DNA of 64,000 nt from Anseranas semipalmata (taxonomy: Eukaryota > Chordata > Aves > Anseriformes > Anseranatidae): NCBI GenBank assembly GCA_013399115.1, contig VXAA01000923.1:767451-831450 (forward strand). Direction: 5' to 3'. Shown here piece by piece: positions 48,435-61,500 of this stretch (positions are counted from its first letter, which is position 1; each line of letters starts with the position of its first letter). A program made the position numbers and the translations under genes. The notes below the pieces were generated by a model that ran no database searches, had not been told where the DNA came from, and saw only the letters and a program-made list of their open reading frames with translations.

Positions 48435-51400
48435 TTGCTGCATGGAGCATACATCTCTGTGCTCGAACAGGAGATCATTTCTAACCCATCAGAGGATGTA
48501 AATGACTCTGATCACCAGCAGTGCTTCAGGAGCCCACAGAAATACCTGGGTAACATTTCTACCAAACCCTGCAAGCCGAGAGGAGGGGCAGGCAGGGGAA
48601 AAACAGCAGCAAGCCTGGGCAGGATTTGGCCCAAACATCAGGATTCATGAGCAGTGTTTGCTTTTGTGCAGACCAAGGACTGCCAGCCCCTGCCCAGCTG
48701 AGCGCTTCAAGCTGTAGCTAGGAGACTGCCTCCAACACACTAAAAATACATCCCCTGCGCTGGGCAGAGACAGCTTGTTTGCGAGTGAAGGACAGAGACC
48801 TTGGATGCTGCCGGACCCTAGTGTCAGCAGGGTGGGGAGATGGCCTCTGGCACAGCCCAAGCGCCCAATGCAGGCACCCACAGGCACGCTCACAGCACCC
48901 TGCTTTGGCATGGGCTGCCCAGGCTGGTCCTCAGATGGGTCAGCACCCTCAGACAGGTGCTGCTGACTCAAATTCCCACTGGCTGGTTGGCACACCCTGC
49001 CCTCCTGGAAGGCCATGTCATCTGCTTACCTCCAGGCCAGAAGGGTAGAGGAGATCACAGGGAGCAGGCCCCACATGTCCACCCTTTGGAGGATGAACAT
49101 GGGACAGGACCTCATGGTGCTTCCTCATGTACTAATCACTGGGTGCCAACCAACATTTCCCCAAAGTCTTGGCTTTGGTCCTCATAAAACCAGTCCACAG
49201 CTCTCTTTTCTGTACTCCAGATCATCTGTGTTGAGCATCAGAGAGGACATCACACCGGTTTCACCACCGCAGTCAGGCTGTGGGCAATGTGGGACCTCTG
49301 TCCCGCTGTGCGTGGGCTGGAAACAATGCCCTGGGGTGCCCTGGGGTGCCCTGGGGCAGTCAAACATCCCATTTCCTGACCAATGTATAGATGGCTGTAG
49401 CTGATTTTTCATCTCCAAACTAACCTAAGCAACATGATGCAGTGCTATATGTTGGTCTGTGTGTGGTCAGCAGTAGGAGGATGGGTTAATTTGGGTCATC
49501 AGCTAGTGAGATGTGCCTTGCTTGTGCTGAAAACACAACTCCAGGATGAAAAGTATGTTAAAATGTATGCCAGAAGAGAGAGGTCATTTATTACCAATTA
49601 TCCCCTGGTAGCACTGCTCTGCACATTGTGCTAAGCTAAAGGTAAAACCTAGAGTAAGCAATTATGGGATTCTTCACAGAGATTTCACTGTGTCCAATTT
49701 CTGCAGATACCTGTGGCTGTTCCTAGATTTCCATCCACATTCCAAGCACATGCTTTGCAACACAGGAATATTTGTTTTTCACAACTGTGCTTTCATAGTA
49801 CAGCAGGAACCCTGGGCAGAGGAGCTACGAGGAGCAGTATATGCCATAACCACAGAGGTACCTTTGATGAACTGGATCTCTTACATTTGCACATTTATGA
49901 TCAAAATTAGAAAAAAAAAAAAAAGTAATTTTCTTTAACTAGAAAAATCTATACCTCCTGTGTAACATCAGTATCCCTGGAGACACAGAACCAAAAGCTA
50001 TTCTAGTGTTGTTTTATGACACCTTTGTTTGAAACAGCAGAGAACAACAAGTACTAATACTGATTTAGTTGTTTTGAAATGAATAGATTAATGTACCACA
50101 CCACCCACTGCACATGGATGCATACAGCCACAAAGTCACCTTCCCCTCCCTCTCTGTGCTTGGGACTTTCTTCTATGCTTACTTCTCATTTGTATTAGTA
50201 TCAATAATTCTTAATATATCACCTTACAGTAATCGATGGAAGTTTAACATCAATCAGTTTCAGCATTTCAGCTATTGTTACACGCTGGAATGAGCCTGGA
50301 AGCATTTGGGTGGAATCTGGGTTTGCAGGAGCACAAAAACAGGTTTGCAGAGAGGGAGTAGGTAATGGAACACCAGGTAATTATTTAAAAGATCACAGAT
50401 TGCATATATTTATTTGAGACACAGCACTGCAACAAAGGATGTGCCTACTTAGTGTTGTCTTTCCCTTTATATTTCCTCTAATATCCTGATATCTTCAAGC
50501 TGTTAGTCATAAGAAGAGCTTTATTAAAGTTACTGAAGATATTCAAGGAAAAATAAATAGAGTGACCTGATAGAGCTGGAGCTGGCAGAAGTTCAAAAAG
50601 CCTGCCTCTTGTTTTCCCTTTGAAATCTTGGCAGGCATGCAGAGTGCTCAAACCTGCTCCCACAGCCTGGTTGTCATTCCCCATCCCGTGCTGGCTACCG
50701 TCATGATAAGCCAGGTATAGTCCGGAGATTTTTATGAGTTTCACAAAATGTGTTGCACAAGCTGGAGACAAAACATATACAGAATATATTAGCTTTTGTA
50801 GACAGTTTTGCAGACAGCGGCTCCCGCAGACAACCACAACTGTTTACAGTAAATGCTATCGTCTGCTGATCAGGTATCCTGTTGAATCAGGACTGGAGGC
50901 CACATCCCGAAGTGCCTCGGCTGTGCACAAACTTCTGCCTGGCACCAGCTTTGTGGCTGGCTTCTCCCTAGACTGTTGATAAACAGCTGTTTTCATATTG
51001 GTTTGTAATGTACTGAAAGTCTCTTGCTACCACAGACAAAGCTGTGTTTGAAAGCAGCTTCACTTTTCTCAAAGACTGGGCATGCTTTTGATCCTTCATG
51101 TCAAATCACGCTTTAAAGGGGAATTCAAAATATTTCTCTGATTCCATTGTTTTTGTATTTGGGTTTGATTAAGAAGAAGTCTAAAAAGCACATTTGAATT
51201 GTATCTATAAAGCTAACTAGTTGGCATTTTCAGCCAGATTTGCCAGGGTGACAGTAATAGCTCCTTCTACCCTGACTGTCAGCGCTGAACTCGGTAGTCC
51301 TGCTTGTGTGGTCAGGTTGACCAAGTTCAGCACCCATTACAGAAACTGGTCGTCACCTCCGTGTTTGTACAGCTGCTCAAGGTTCGTTCTCCAGTATTTT

Positions 51401-52065
51401 TGGGGTCAGTTGCTTTTTGCTGATGAGCTGTGAGTGTTAGCACCCTGTCTTCTTTGGGGAGTGTGGAAGGATGCTAGCTGCACACTCCTGCAGATACACT
51501 TGCCCAATGGGCAGTGTACAGCTGCCTGCTACACCACCACTAATTGCCATTGGTATAGTTATATAGATACCAGAAAACTTGAAGGATCACTTCGAACTCT
51601 TGCACAAGGCTAACCGGGGAACACAGATGCAGAACAACAGCTTCTCCAAATGTCCAAATGACATTTCTAGCAATACTCTCCTGCTTTCATTTGTACACTC
51701 CATAGTCATACCTGTGTATACATGAAAGCGTACTTTAAAACATAGTGTTTAATAATATTCTTGGAATAAGTATCACTAAAATATTAATTTATGGAAAACA
51801 CAGTTTTCCATATGCTGCTGACTCCTCCACTTTTTCACTTTTGAATTATGCATGTATATATGTTTCTCACAGTCTTTTTTCTACTTTTCAATTTGAGCCC
51901 TGCCCATGTTGATGTTGCTCCTGGTTTCCTTTTCCCTTTCAGCACTCTTCTCTGGTATCCGGCTATAACACAAATCCTCCTCTTCCCAAACCCTTTCAGA
52001 CTACTTGGTGTTATGGGCAGTTTTTTGTGTTTTGCTGTTGTTGTTTTGGTTTTGATGGTTTTTTT
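48435..52065. other. Gene-free segment, GC-richer at 48560-49400
   Basis: Frames on both strands overlap in the GC-richer part, with no recognised family. A 10-bp unit repeated three times lies at 49327. The segment 50690-50990 is compositionally even and could be conserved DNA, but this cannot be tested here. Confidence 0.55.
49327..49356. repeat. Three perfect copies of TGCCCTGGGG
   Basis: A 10-bp unit is present three times in tandem without change. It is the seed of a GC-rich minisatellite and probably variable in copy number. Confidence 0.9.
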
Positions 52066-52093
52066 TGTTTGTTTGTTTGTTTGTTTGTTTTTT
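52066..52093. repeat. (GTTT)n microsatellite
   Basis: About seven GTTT units follow a T-run. The minus-strand Lys-Gln-Thr-Asn repeat frames come from it. Confidence 0.9.
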
Positions 52094-55000
52094 AACATAG
52101 TCATTAGGATGCCTGAGGACTCTCTCAGCTTCCTTGGTAATGATTATGAAAAACTGAAAAACTCTGAAGCTGGATGAGACGGGCTGATCCCAAGCAGTAG
52201 AAGGAGAACTGCTTTTCCTTTTACTCTGAGCTTGAAAACCTACTATGAGCTGCAGAGGTACTGACCGTTTCTGCAGTTGTGTGCCCATAGGTAATATCTC
52301 TTTAAAAAAGGAAAGGCAAGGGCTGATTCAGTGCAGCTTCTGAACAAAGTGGACCATATGTTCTCTGTGAATGCTGTGTTTGCACACCCTTAGCAAGACA
52401 CACTAAATTCTCTTGTGCAAACACTGACCCTGCAAGCTTAAACACAAAAACAGTTTTCCTATGACATACAGCATATTATTTTCAGTGTAATTCCTGAAAT
52501 ATATAGTCACCCATGCCTCAGAGTAAGAATAAGGAGTCTTTATCTGACAAAACATTTGAGAAGAAAATTATTATAACTACAGTGACTGGGTTTTCTCCAA
52601 CATATTGAAAAAAAAATCAAGAATAAACAATAAAAAAAAAAGTTAAGAAAAAAACCTCTTGGGATGGGTGAGCATCCAGATGACACTCTTCTTTATCCAT
52701 ATTAGATAACAGAATTCTATAGCAGCTGCAGCTGACTCACCAGCAGTATTCAGGACAGCAAATAAATACCTTGCAGTACTTTAGGATGATGATCTGCTAG
52801 GGACTGATATCATCATACTACATCACGTTACACTTAAGAATACTATGCTTGAATATCAAGGTTTTCAACCGTATTTTCCAAGACTTTCTCTATCCATACA
52901 AAACTCCATACACAAAATAGAGCCTTGTACATTGGACCACATGGAAACAGCTGTCAGATGCACAAAGAGGTGCCCCACCTCCCAGCCCAGTCCTTTGGGA
53001 ACCCTGGGAGGCAGCAGGAGGTAAAGCAGACCAGGGAGCATCCCTGAAGCCCAGAGAAAGACAAGTGGGAGACAGCATAAGAGCATAGGGTTTCCTCTGT
53101 GCTGGTCACCAGACGTGGGGCCAACTGCAGATCTCCCAGCAAGAGAGGCCCCACATCTATGACTTGGGGATGTGATGGAAAAAGGGATGCACTACACACC
53201 ACAACAGCCACAGTGAAGTGGTATGGGCTATGACTGATTAGGAAAGCAACTGTGTTATTCCTTATCTTAAATAACTTCTCTTATCTAATGTATATATTTT
53301 TTTACCCCCAAAAGAAAGCAGTGGAGGTTGGTAGATGGGCTAGAGCACAGTTGGCTATCCTGCTTCAAGCAGCTGTGACTTCTCTTGTTCTAATTTTAAC
53401 TGAATCGCAGTAAGTATTTGTAATTGAAACCAGTCATTTTACTTTTAGGATATCCTATGCTGTCAGGACAGAACATCTGCTTTAATGACCCTCAGAATGG
53501 TCTTCAAGTTTATGTACAACTACCTTTTCCTGTGCTTGTAGTTTTTTACTGTGTCTTCCCAGCAAAAAACACTGTTTTCAGATCCACAATCTTGCTCAAA
53601 AATATCTCAGACAACACAGTTTTTTTGATTCATATAGCTATTCTTATAGCCAAATATTTTTCTCCAAATCCATACCATTTCAACAAAGGAATATGACTAA
53701 TACATACAGGTTATCTCCAACATCTGTCACATGAAAAATGAATTGATGAACTCACCCATATTTTTGTGTTTTTCTAATACACAAGCCAAGTTTCGGCTTT
53801 CAAACTAAGCAGAGATGTGCCAAATATCATGTAAGTCTGTTCAGTGCTATGCGTACAAAAAAAATCTACACACCATTTTTTTTCCCCCTCAGACTCTATT
53901 CATAATGTTTAGGGACCAACTTAGAAGCTCAGTTCACTGAAGCTCAGTTTCTCACCTGATGTTTATGAGGATACTCCCTATAACTTTCAAGTTCTCAAAG
54001 TGGACAAAAGGTCGCAGATGGCTCTGTTGGTGCTTTTAAAGCATCAGTGAGTGCTTTGGACGTTCTTGGAAGTAACATGACCCAAATCATCACTTTCACC
54101 TACGCAACAAGATTTCCAAAATCAATGCTTCATTTACTTTTTATAGCAAAACCTGCAAAATATAAGGAGAAAACTAAAATGCGCACTTTGAGACTTGCAA
54201 GGTTAGCTGGTTAAGTGTGTATCTTCTCCTGTCAATGTGCAACACAGGGCAAAGCATGAATGTTTGCACACTCACATGACAGCTTATGTCTTTAAAATTA
54301 GTTTTATCATTTTGGAATTATGATTTATATTTCAAATACCGAATTTGCAAAGTGAGCTAGAAAAAGTCCTAGAAAAGTGGCAAAAGTATAAACAGACAAG
54401 TATTATGTAGTTTGATTTGCCCTTCAAAATATTAATGTTAATTAATTAAAGTCAATTAAAAATTGTGATAAAAACATTTCACTGGCTGTATACTACATTT
54501 CTGGGTAGATATGTTTTCAAAATAAAGCTAACAGAATTTAAATTATGAACTTGTAGAGACAGCAGGGAGTTTAAGAAAAGCAATGCATTGAATCATATTT
54601 TCTATTTGCACTTTTAATCACAGATTTCAGCAGACAGACCCCTTATAGTGACAGTGGTATTACCCTGAGAAACTCTTATTAGGAGTTAGAAAACCAGCAG
54701 TGCTTCAATCAAAACACTGGTGAAGTACCAAAATTGAAAAAAAAAATTGCTTTGTTTACCACAGCAAAGAAAGGTTAGAAAAGACCCAGGAAAATACATG
54801 TTTATTTATAAATCCAAATTACATGAACTGAAACAATTAGGTGGTAGTTTAGAAGAACTAACTTCAAGCCAAAGTGCTACAATGGGGTTACACTGCAGAT
54901 TCATTAGTTGGCACTAAGCTTTGATTACTTGTGTTCAGGGACCAGCTTTAGTCAATTAAAAATGATGTATGTCCCTTTGTCTGAATTACTGCTTGTTTTA

Positions 55001-57560
55001 GGGACAATCCATCCATCCAGAGAGTAACATCCATCTAGCTTTTGACAAGTTTTTTTTTTTTGAAGTTCTATAATCTGATCGGCCTACATCAGGCAGGAAG
55101 GTTCAATAATTAAGTGTGTATTGATTAGTATAACCATGGCTACATTTGTTCACTCTGCTGTGCTATGGATGGGGGTGGGAAACCCTTCCTATTATTTACT
55201 TGGACATCTCTCACTCCCTGGGAGGAGGGCTCTACCTTCCTCTGCTACCTACTCATTGCTTGATAATTGAGATGGACAAGCAGCCGCACACTGCAATTGA
55301 TTCTGAGTTTTTCAGCAGATGCTGGAAAGTTCAGATTAAAATGTCTATCCAAATGTTGCTGTCTTTCCATGTGTTTATGTGAAGGGAAGGGAGGAGAGAC
55401 TGGCAGGTCTGGATGTCATGGAACAGACAGTGACACAAAAACAAATGGAGCATGAAATTAAATTTTAGAACTTGTGCAGTGCTTTCTACCACAGTGATAG
55501 TCAGGTAATGAAAATCCCCAGGTTCAAAGTATCAAATGATTTCTATAACCCCACATACTTAATCCTGGAACTCAGTCAAGTAACAATTAAACCTGCCAAA
55601 AGAAGGTCCACGAGAATGTACTTAGATTTGACAAAGCAGTCAGGAGTTTGAAGACATTTAAAACCTTGAAATATGGTGGAAATATCTGGTCCCCAAGCAA
55701 AGGAGCTTCATTCTTTCCACAGAGAGAGGAAATCTACTTGCTGATCAGGGAAAACATCTGTTTAAGACCATCGCAGGAGCCCAAACAGGGCTTTTGGAAA
55801 AGGAAAGGGCACTCATTTCAAAGTTCACACAGTAATTTTGAAATTCTGTTTTGCAGAAAGACTGAATGAGGAATTTTTTTTTTCTCATATTTAAAGAACT
55901 TCATATATGAACTTCTACTTAGCTCTTATTTTTGTGCTCTCTTCAATCTCCAGTCAGTAAGGATGGTTGTATATCCCAAGTACAAAGTTGCTATGGTTTA
56001 TGTAGTCTTCCATGAGAAGGTTCAACAAAGCTGGCAATTTTCTGCTTTATTCAGTTTCAGGCCAGATAAATGGTTTACAGGAAAATGTTCTAGCTATGTG
56101 ATCTAGACACTTAGAAATCTTCCAGTGTACACACAACTTTCACTCTGTCTTGCTCTTTCAATTTTTGTTTGTTTGTTTACATTTTACTAGTAATAACCAG
56201 AACCCTTTAATGCAACTTTATTAAATACATTTTGAGAGAAATGTGACAAATGCAAAAGCAAGAAAATATAGTAGAGCTGATTCAGAATAGTGTGTGAGTT
56301 TCTTGAAATAGCTAGCTTGTTTGTATAAAAGTTGCAGGCTTTATTTGTTCATTTCATTTGGACCATCTTTTCCTCAAATAGCTGAAATATTACTCCACCA
56401 GATAATAAATCAGTGCATTTCTCTTGATTCTCTTGTCTGGTCGACCACATTCTTAGTCTGGCATTTATTCCTGCAACTATAGTGATTAAGCACGTTCATT
56501 GCCCAGAATCACGAAACTGAAATTTCATCTTGTTTGTCATTACTGAAAAATGTGGCAATTAGAAGTAGATTTTAAAAATGGGGACTTTTTCTCTTTCTTC
56601 AATTTGAAAAGCATATCCAGCAAGTTTGGGCTGATGTAAAGTGATGCACAAATAACTTCTGGGTTCTCTCCTACACCGTGTTTATTGTCACCAAGGGATT
56701 AGGCTCCAGAAAAAAAAAATAAAAAGGAAAAAGGAAAAGAAAAGGGTGAAATTTGTAGCATTTCAACAGCACATAGCATGCATGTCAGTGAAATGAAATA
56801 CCAGTGCATCCAGCAGTGACATGCCCCAGCTGAAAAGGCCTTTTGTGACATGCATTTTACTTCACTGAAAGACATACTAAATGTTATAAAATGCTGAAAC
56901 TGTTTTGTCACGTTAAGAAGAGCCATTTCCATTCAGCAGTGCTTTTGACACAGGATATTATGAAAAAGCTAAACAAAATGCTGAAATTTTTTTACTGTAT
57001 GCAAGTAGCTAACTGTTGCTGCTTTTGTTGCTTTTGTTTCTTTCCTTATTTCACATGCTAAACATACTGGCGCTTCACTGGGTTTCTGAATAGGTGTAAT
57101 CCAGACATTGACCTGAAGAACTCAAATTTGACAAGGAAGGCCACAAAATCACAAAATACTCCTAAGTATTAAAGCTTGCATTCACTCATGACTTAGTTGA
57201 AATAGGGGTTCAACAGCATTTATCTAAACAGCCCCTTGCTGATACTAATCTGAGAATGAAAATGAACCACCTGAATGGTGTAAAATGCACTCACAAAATG
57301 TGCTCCCTCAGTCAGGTGGTACCCAATTCACTTATCTGGGTGCATGTTCATGTTTGCATTTCTGGCAGATCTTTCCACCATGTGATGAGAAGGGACTGTC
57401 CATAAACCATATGTAGACCTCAGAACCCGTGTTCCTCAGAGCAGGAACCATAACTCTCTGAGAATCTGCAGCCCAGTGTCTTTGAGCAAGAGACTTTGAC
57501 TCAAAGGATGAGGCTTCTGCAATTAAGAAAAAAAAAAAAAGTAGTAAAAGAAAATTTGCA
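52094..57560. other. Gene-free AT-rich unique sequence
   Basis: No gene, transposon end or RNA gene was recognised over about 5.5 kb. Short homopolymers and TAATTA-type cores (for example TTAATTAATTAAA at 54438-54450) are present. Confidence 0.6.
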
Positions 57561-58135
57561 GCGGTGAAGGATTTAGGAGTTTGTTGGGAAGCACGCAGCT
57601 TTGCACGCCAGGAAGTGCCGGCCAGCTCTCTATGGCACAGTGCGGCGGGGCTTTGGAGCAAGGGTAGCCAAGAGAGAGGAAGGGCGGTATCTCCCGGAGG
57701 TACTTTTAAATGAGATCCTCAGGGCTGCAGATTTGTTACGGGAAGAAGGAGGTTTGGGTTGTATCCCATCCAAGTCTGTTGGTGGTGTAATCCCTCACTG
57801 TCAGTAGTCGGGCTCCAGCCATTCCTTCCTGGAGGAGGTGGTGTTCCTCGCAGAACAAGGGCTGGGATTCAGCCTCTGGCTGTAAATCACACCCGCGGGC
57901 AGCTCCCCTCGCTGGCAAGCCCTGCGAGATAGCAGGGCCCGGTCAGCCGCCGCCCCGGCCGCCTTCGCGGGGATTAGCTGGGCTCAGTGAGGGCCTGGGT
58001 GGAGGCCAACCTCAGCAGCTTCTGCAGGGAGAGCCGTGCTGGCGGCAGGAAGATCGCACAGGTGCGAGGGAGAGGAGATACTGGCTCTGAACGATCCCAA
58101 TGACATGTGCAGTCAACGCAGGCTCACCCTTCCGC
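57561..58135. promoter_or_regulatory. Modest CpG island, candidate promoter
   Basis: About 29 CpGs fall in 575 bp by hand count, densest at 57890-57970 (CCCGCGGG, GCCGCCGCCCCGG, TTCGCGG). GC content is clearly above the flanks and the rough observed/expected CpG ratio is near 0.6, the usual threshold. In vertebrates such islands usually mark promoters (established knowledge). I see no recognisable coding exon in or next to it, so the transcript would be non-coding or would start here and splice out of the window. The frames inside are short and run in both directions. Confidence 0.45.
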
Positions 58136-58438
58136 TCTGCACTGAGTTTTGGGGCTGTTTTCCCTTCGCTTGCTCAAAGGGAATGCTTCCTGCCACGACG
58201 TTGTTTCAGACAGGAATTCCCTCATTCTGCCTTATCTGTCTCCAAATGACACCGAGAAGGGTGTCAGAAGGGGTCAGTCTGGCATTTTTTTAACATGAAA
58301 CATCTTGTTTTGATGACCCGCTTGCATTCTTCACAATCGTGTGCCACCAGAAGAGCCGCTGAGCACATCCCGACAGCCAGGCCCGGCGGGCCTTACAGGC
58401 GTTTCCGAATGAAGCCCCTGACACCCTTGCTGAGCACT

Positions 58439-58572
58439 GTTATCCTATGGCCCCAGAGGAACTTTGAAACAGAAAGGGATTAAATACATTCTTCAAGGTC
58501 ACATAGCAAGTGTGTGACAAAGCTGGGAAAAGAACATAAATTGCTGCAGCTCACCATCCTTTGTCTCCATTA
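58439..58572 (+). mobile_element. Old interspersed-repeat relic (MIR/L3-like 3' part)
   Basis: The order of TTATCC, then GGAACTTTGAAACAGAAAGG, then CAAGGTCACATAGCAAGT, then GACAAAGCTGGGAA, then AGAACAT follows the classic pattern 'ttatccccattttacagatgaggaaactgaggcacagag...caaggtcacacagc-agt...agagctggga..agaaccc'. This pattern is shared by MIR and by the L3/CR1-like repeats of amniotes. Identity is only moderate, which fits an old insertion. The family name and exact ends are uncertain. Confidence 0.6.
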
Positions 58573-61500
58573 ACTTCCGGCTTTTGTTGTTACTGCTATT
58601 AATAAACACCAATGTTATTACAGCACATACAATGAGGGGCAGAGACCCTTGCTCCAGGCATTGCAAAAATGCAGATGGAAGGCGGGTCTCTGTCTTGAAG
58701 AGGTTGAAATCCAAAAATAAGCCTTCCAGTCCCTCAAGTTGCTGAGACAATGTTGTTCAACCTTGAAATTTTCACTGGCTGGTCACTCAGCATTTTACAA
58801 CTGCAGCTGTCTATATGAGAAAATCTGCACAGCCCTCCCATGCATGTGCAGCAGGCTACCAGGAAGACGAGCGGCCCTAAATTTCACCTTGCTCTTTTTT
58901 CCATGTGCATATTGGGTTGAAAAGCATTCAAAGCAGACAGGAGTTTTGCTCATTTCCTGCAAGTGGAGCTGAGAGGGAAAGCTAGTGATGGCACTGCATG
59001 ACCTATGAGAAGCACGCACACAGCTGAGCAGGACTGTGCTCAAAATTAAAATCCATAGAAACCCCTGTACCAGCCAAGGCTGATTTAACACCAATATTGC
59101 AGCATGTGGTGCTGCCAGGTTGGGTCCTGGCTGCCTTTACAGACTGGTCACAGTTTGCTCCTTGGTTTCGAAACAGCTTCCAGACATCAGACGTGAGTAC
59201 AATGTGCTGACTCACTGCCAGGTGTATCATGCACAGGACAATAATGTCCAGGAAATGCAAAAATCTGGATTTATTTTTAAACTTATTTTTATTTAACACT
59301 TCTTAAATGCAATAACAGTAAGTTTCTGTTTTTTCAATACCTCTTTTTTTTCTGAGTTACAAACTAGGTGACCAGGCAATAAGTAACTCCAGGCACTGAA
59401 TTTACAGGGAAATTGCTACACTTTTCAGGTGGTTAAAGTCATTAACTCATACCTTATTACAGCAGCTGAGGCGTGCAATAATCAGCCCCAAAAGTACTGC
59501 TCTTTAGGTCTCAATGCTCAATTAATTTTCTGGAATCCACATCAAGAAACAAAGGAATGAAACCACAATAAGAAGAACGAGGGGAAGAGTTATTGTGTTT
59601 CTTTCATTCTTTAATTTCAGTCTTGTTTTATCAGAATTATAAATACTTCAACAGAAACCCATGCAGGTCAAGCCTTGCTGCCAGACCAAATTGTTCTTTC
59701 TTCAATTTCCGTTGAATTGAGTAGGGTTAATTGAAGAGGGCAGCCATGCTGGTCATACCAAAAGTCCATCATCCCCAAAATGAGTCTCCAGAAGAGCCCA
59801 GCAGTGGATGCCTGGGGAAGAGCAAAAGCATGGGGCACACAGAAAGTGGTGTGTTCTCAGGATACACCCCAGACTCCAGATTTCAGCATCAATGTGAATC
59901 AGAGATGGTGTCTTTCTATCTAGTAGCCCTTTTTTATTCCAAGAACCCGTCCAATCCTTTTTTCAAACAGATCTATATCATCTACAGCATTCTGTGACAT
60001 GAAGATCTATGAATCGACCATGGGCGATATGGAGAGGTTCCTCCCTTGGTTTATTCTGGACTTGGCAACTGCCAGTTCTCTTTGATGTCATGACATCCTC
60101 ATGACTCTCTCATCCGCTGTGTATTATTGGGGCAGAGCATAGAAAAACTATGCAGTAATCATTCAATCTCCCCAAATAAATGTTTTTTCTTTTTAAAAGG
60201 TAACAAATGCTGTTTTCAGCGTAAGAATAATATAAACACTTATTTGCAAAACAAACAAACAAAGCGTGCATAGAACAAAGGACAAAATGCATGCACATGT
60301 ATTTTGCACAGGCCTACAGAAGAGTTTTTATGTCTGAAACACTCAGAGTGTCTAGTCTACAGGAAGCCTTTACTGACAAGTTACACTTCAAAGTAGTGCA
60401 GGGGTGCAAGTTTCTGGCCAGAGCTCAACCTCCTTTACTGGAACAGCTATGCAGGAATGTTATCAGTGCAAGCTCTGGAAACAAATATGCATCTCTGTAT
60501 TCATGATCCAAGTCTAGTACTCGTGAATTTTTCTACTGCTTACAAGGCAGAGCGCGCCATTCCGATTCTCTAGTCTGATCACATGGCTATCTATCTTAAA
60601 GAAGTACTTCTGTCATCAAGCCCACATTTTCTGCAGGAGATAAAAAATACTCATGCTAATTGGGAATTTAAGAACACTCTCTCGAGTGCTGAAAAGCCAT
60701 AGCTGAGAGAAACAGCTACAATGTTCTGCTTTGTTTTCAAAAGAAAAAAAAAAAAAACTTAGAAGGAAAATGTAATAATGAAAGTCACAAAATTAATAAA
60801 ACAAATGGAAAGCCAAGAAAGTTGACTGCATCAAATATTATGGTACAGCATGAAGTGAATAAGGCAGGAAACAGGACACAAGATAAAATCTATAGCAAAA
60901 AAAAAAAAAAAGGTTAAGGAAAAAATCAAATTTAAGAATAACTTAAATAAATGAAATCCTAACAATGGTTTTAGTGCAAGAGGGCAGAAGTACTTAATAA
61001 ATATTTCTGGCCTTGTGGTTGGGAAAAGACAGATTTATATATAAGATAAAATATTTTACATACCAATTATAACCATTCCTAAAGAGTATGTTAAGCAGCA
61101 GATTCCAAGTAAAGATTTCATATCAACAAAATCAGATAATTCCCATGTATTAATTTTAAAAGAGCCAGACAAGAATCTCCTCAATATATGTCATCATTTC
61201 TAGTAAATTTTTGAGCACTTAGTAATTCTAGAGGATTATACGAATGTTATCTTTGTGACATTACATTAAAAGGGCAAGCATACATCCTGAGTAATCGTGC
61301 TTACAGCAGCCTGGTATCAAAAGCAATGGAACAGCTACTGTTGGTTTCTATTAGTAACAACTTTTAAAAGGTAATAAAAGAAATGCCAATCAACATGCAT
61401 TTATGCAAAATGCATGTTGCCAAGCTAACTTGGTATCATTTTCACAAGATTACAGGTTTGGGTCATTCTTTACACATTCATACACTGATTACTATCAGAG

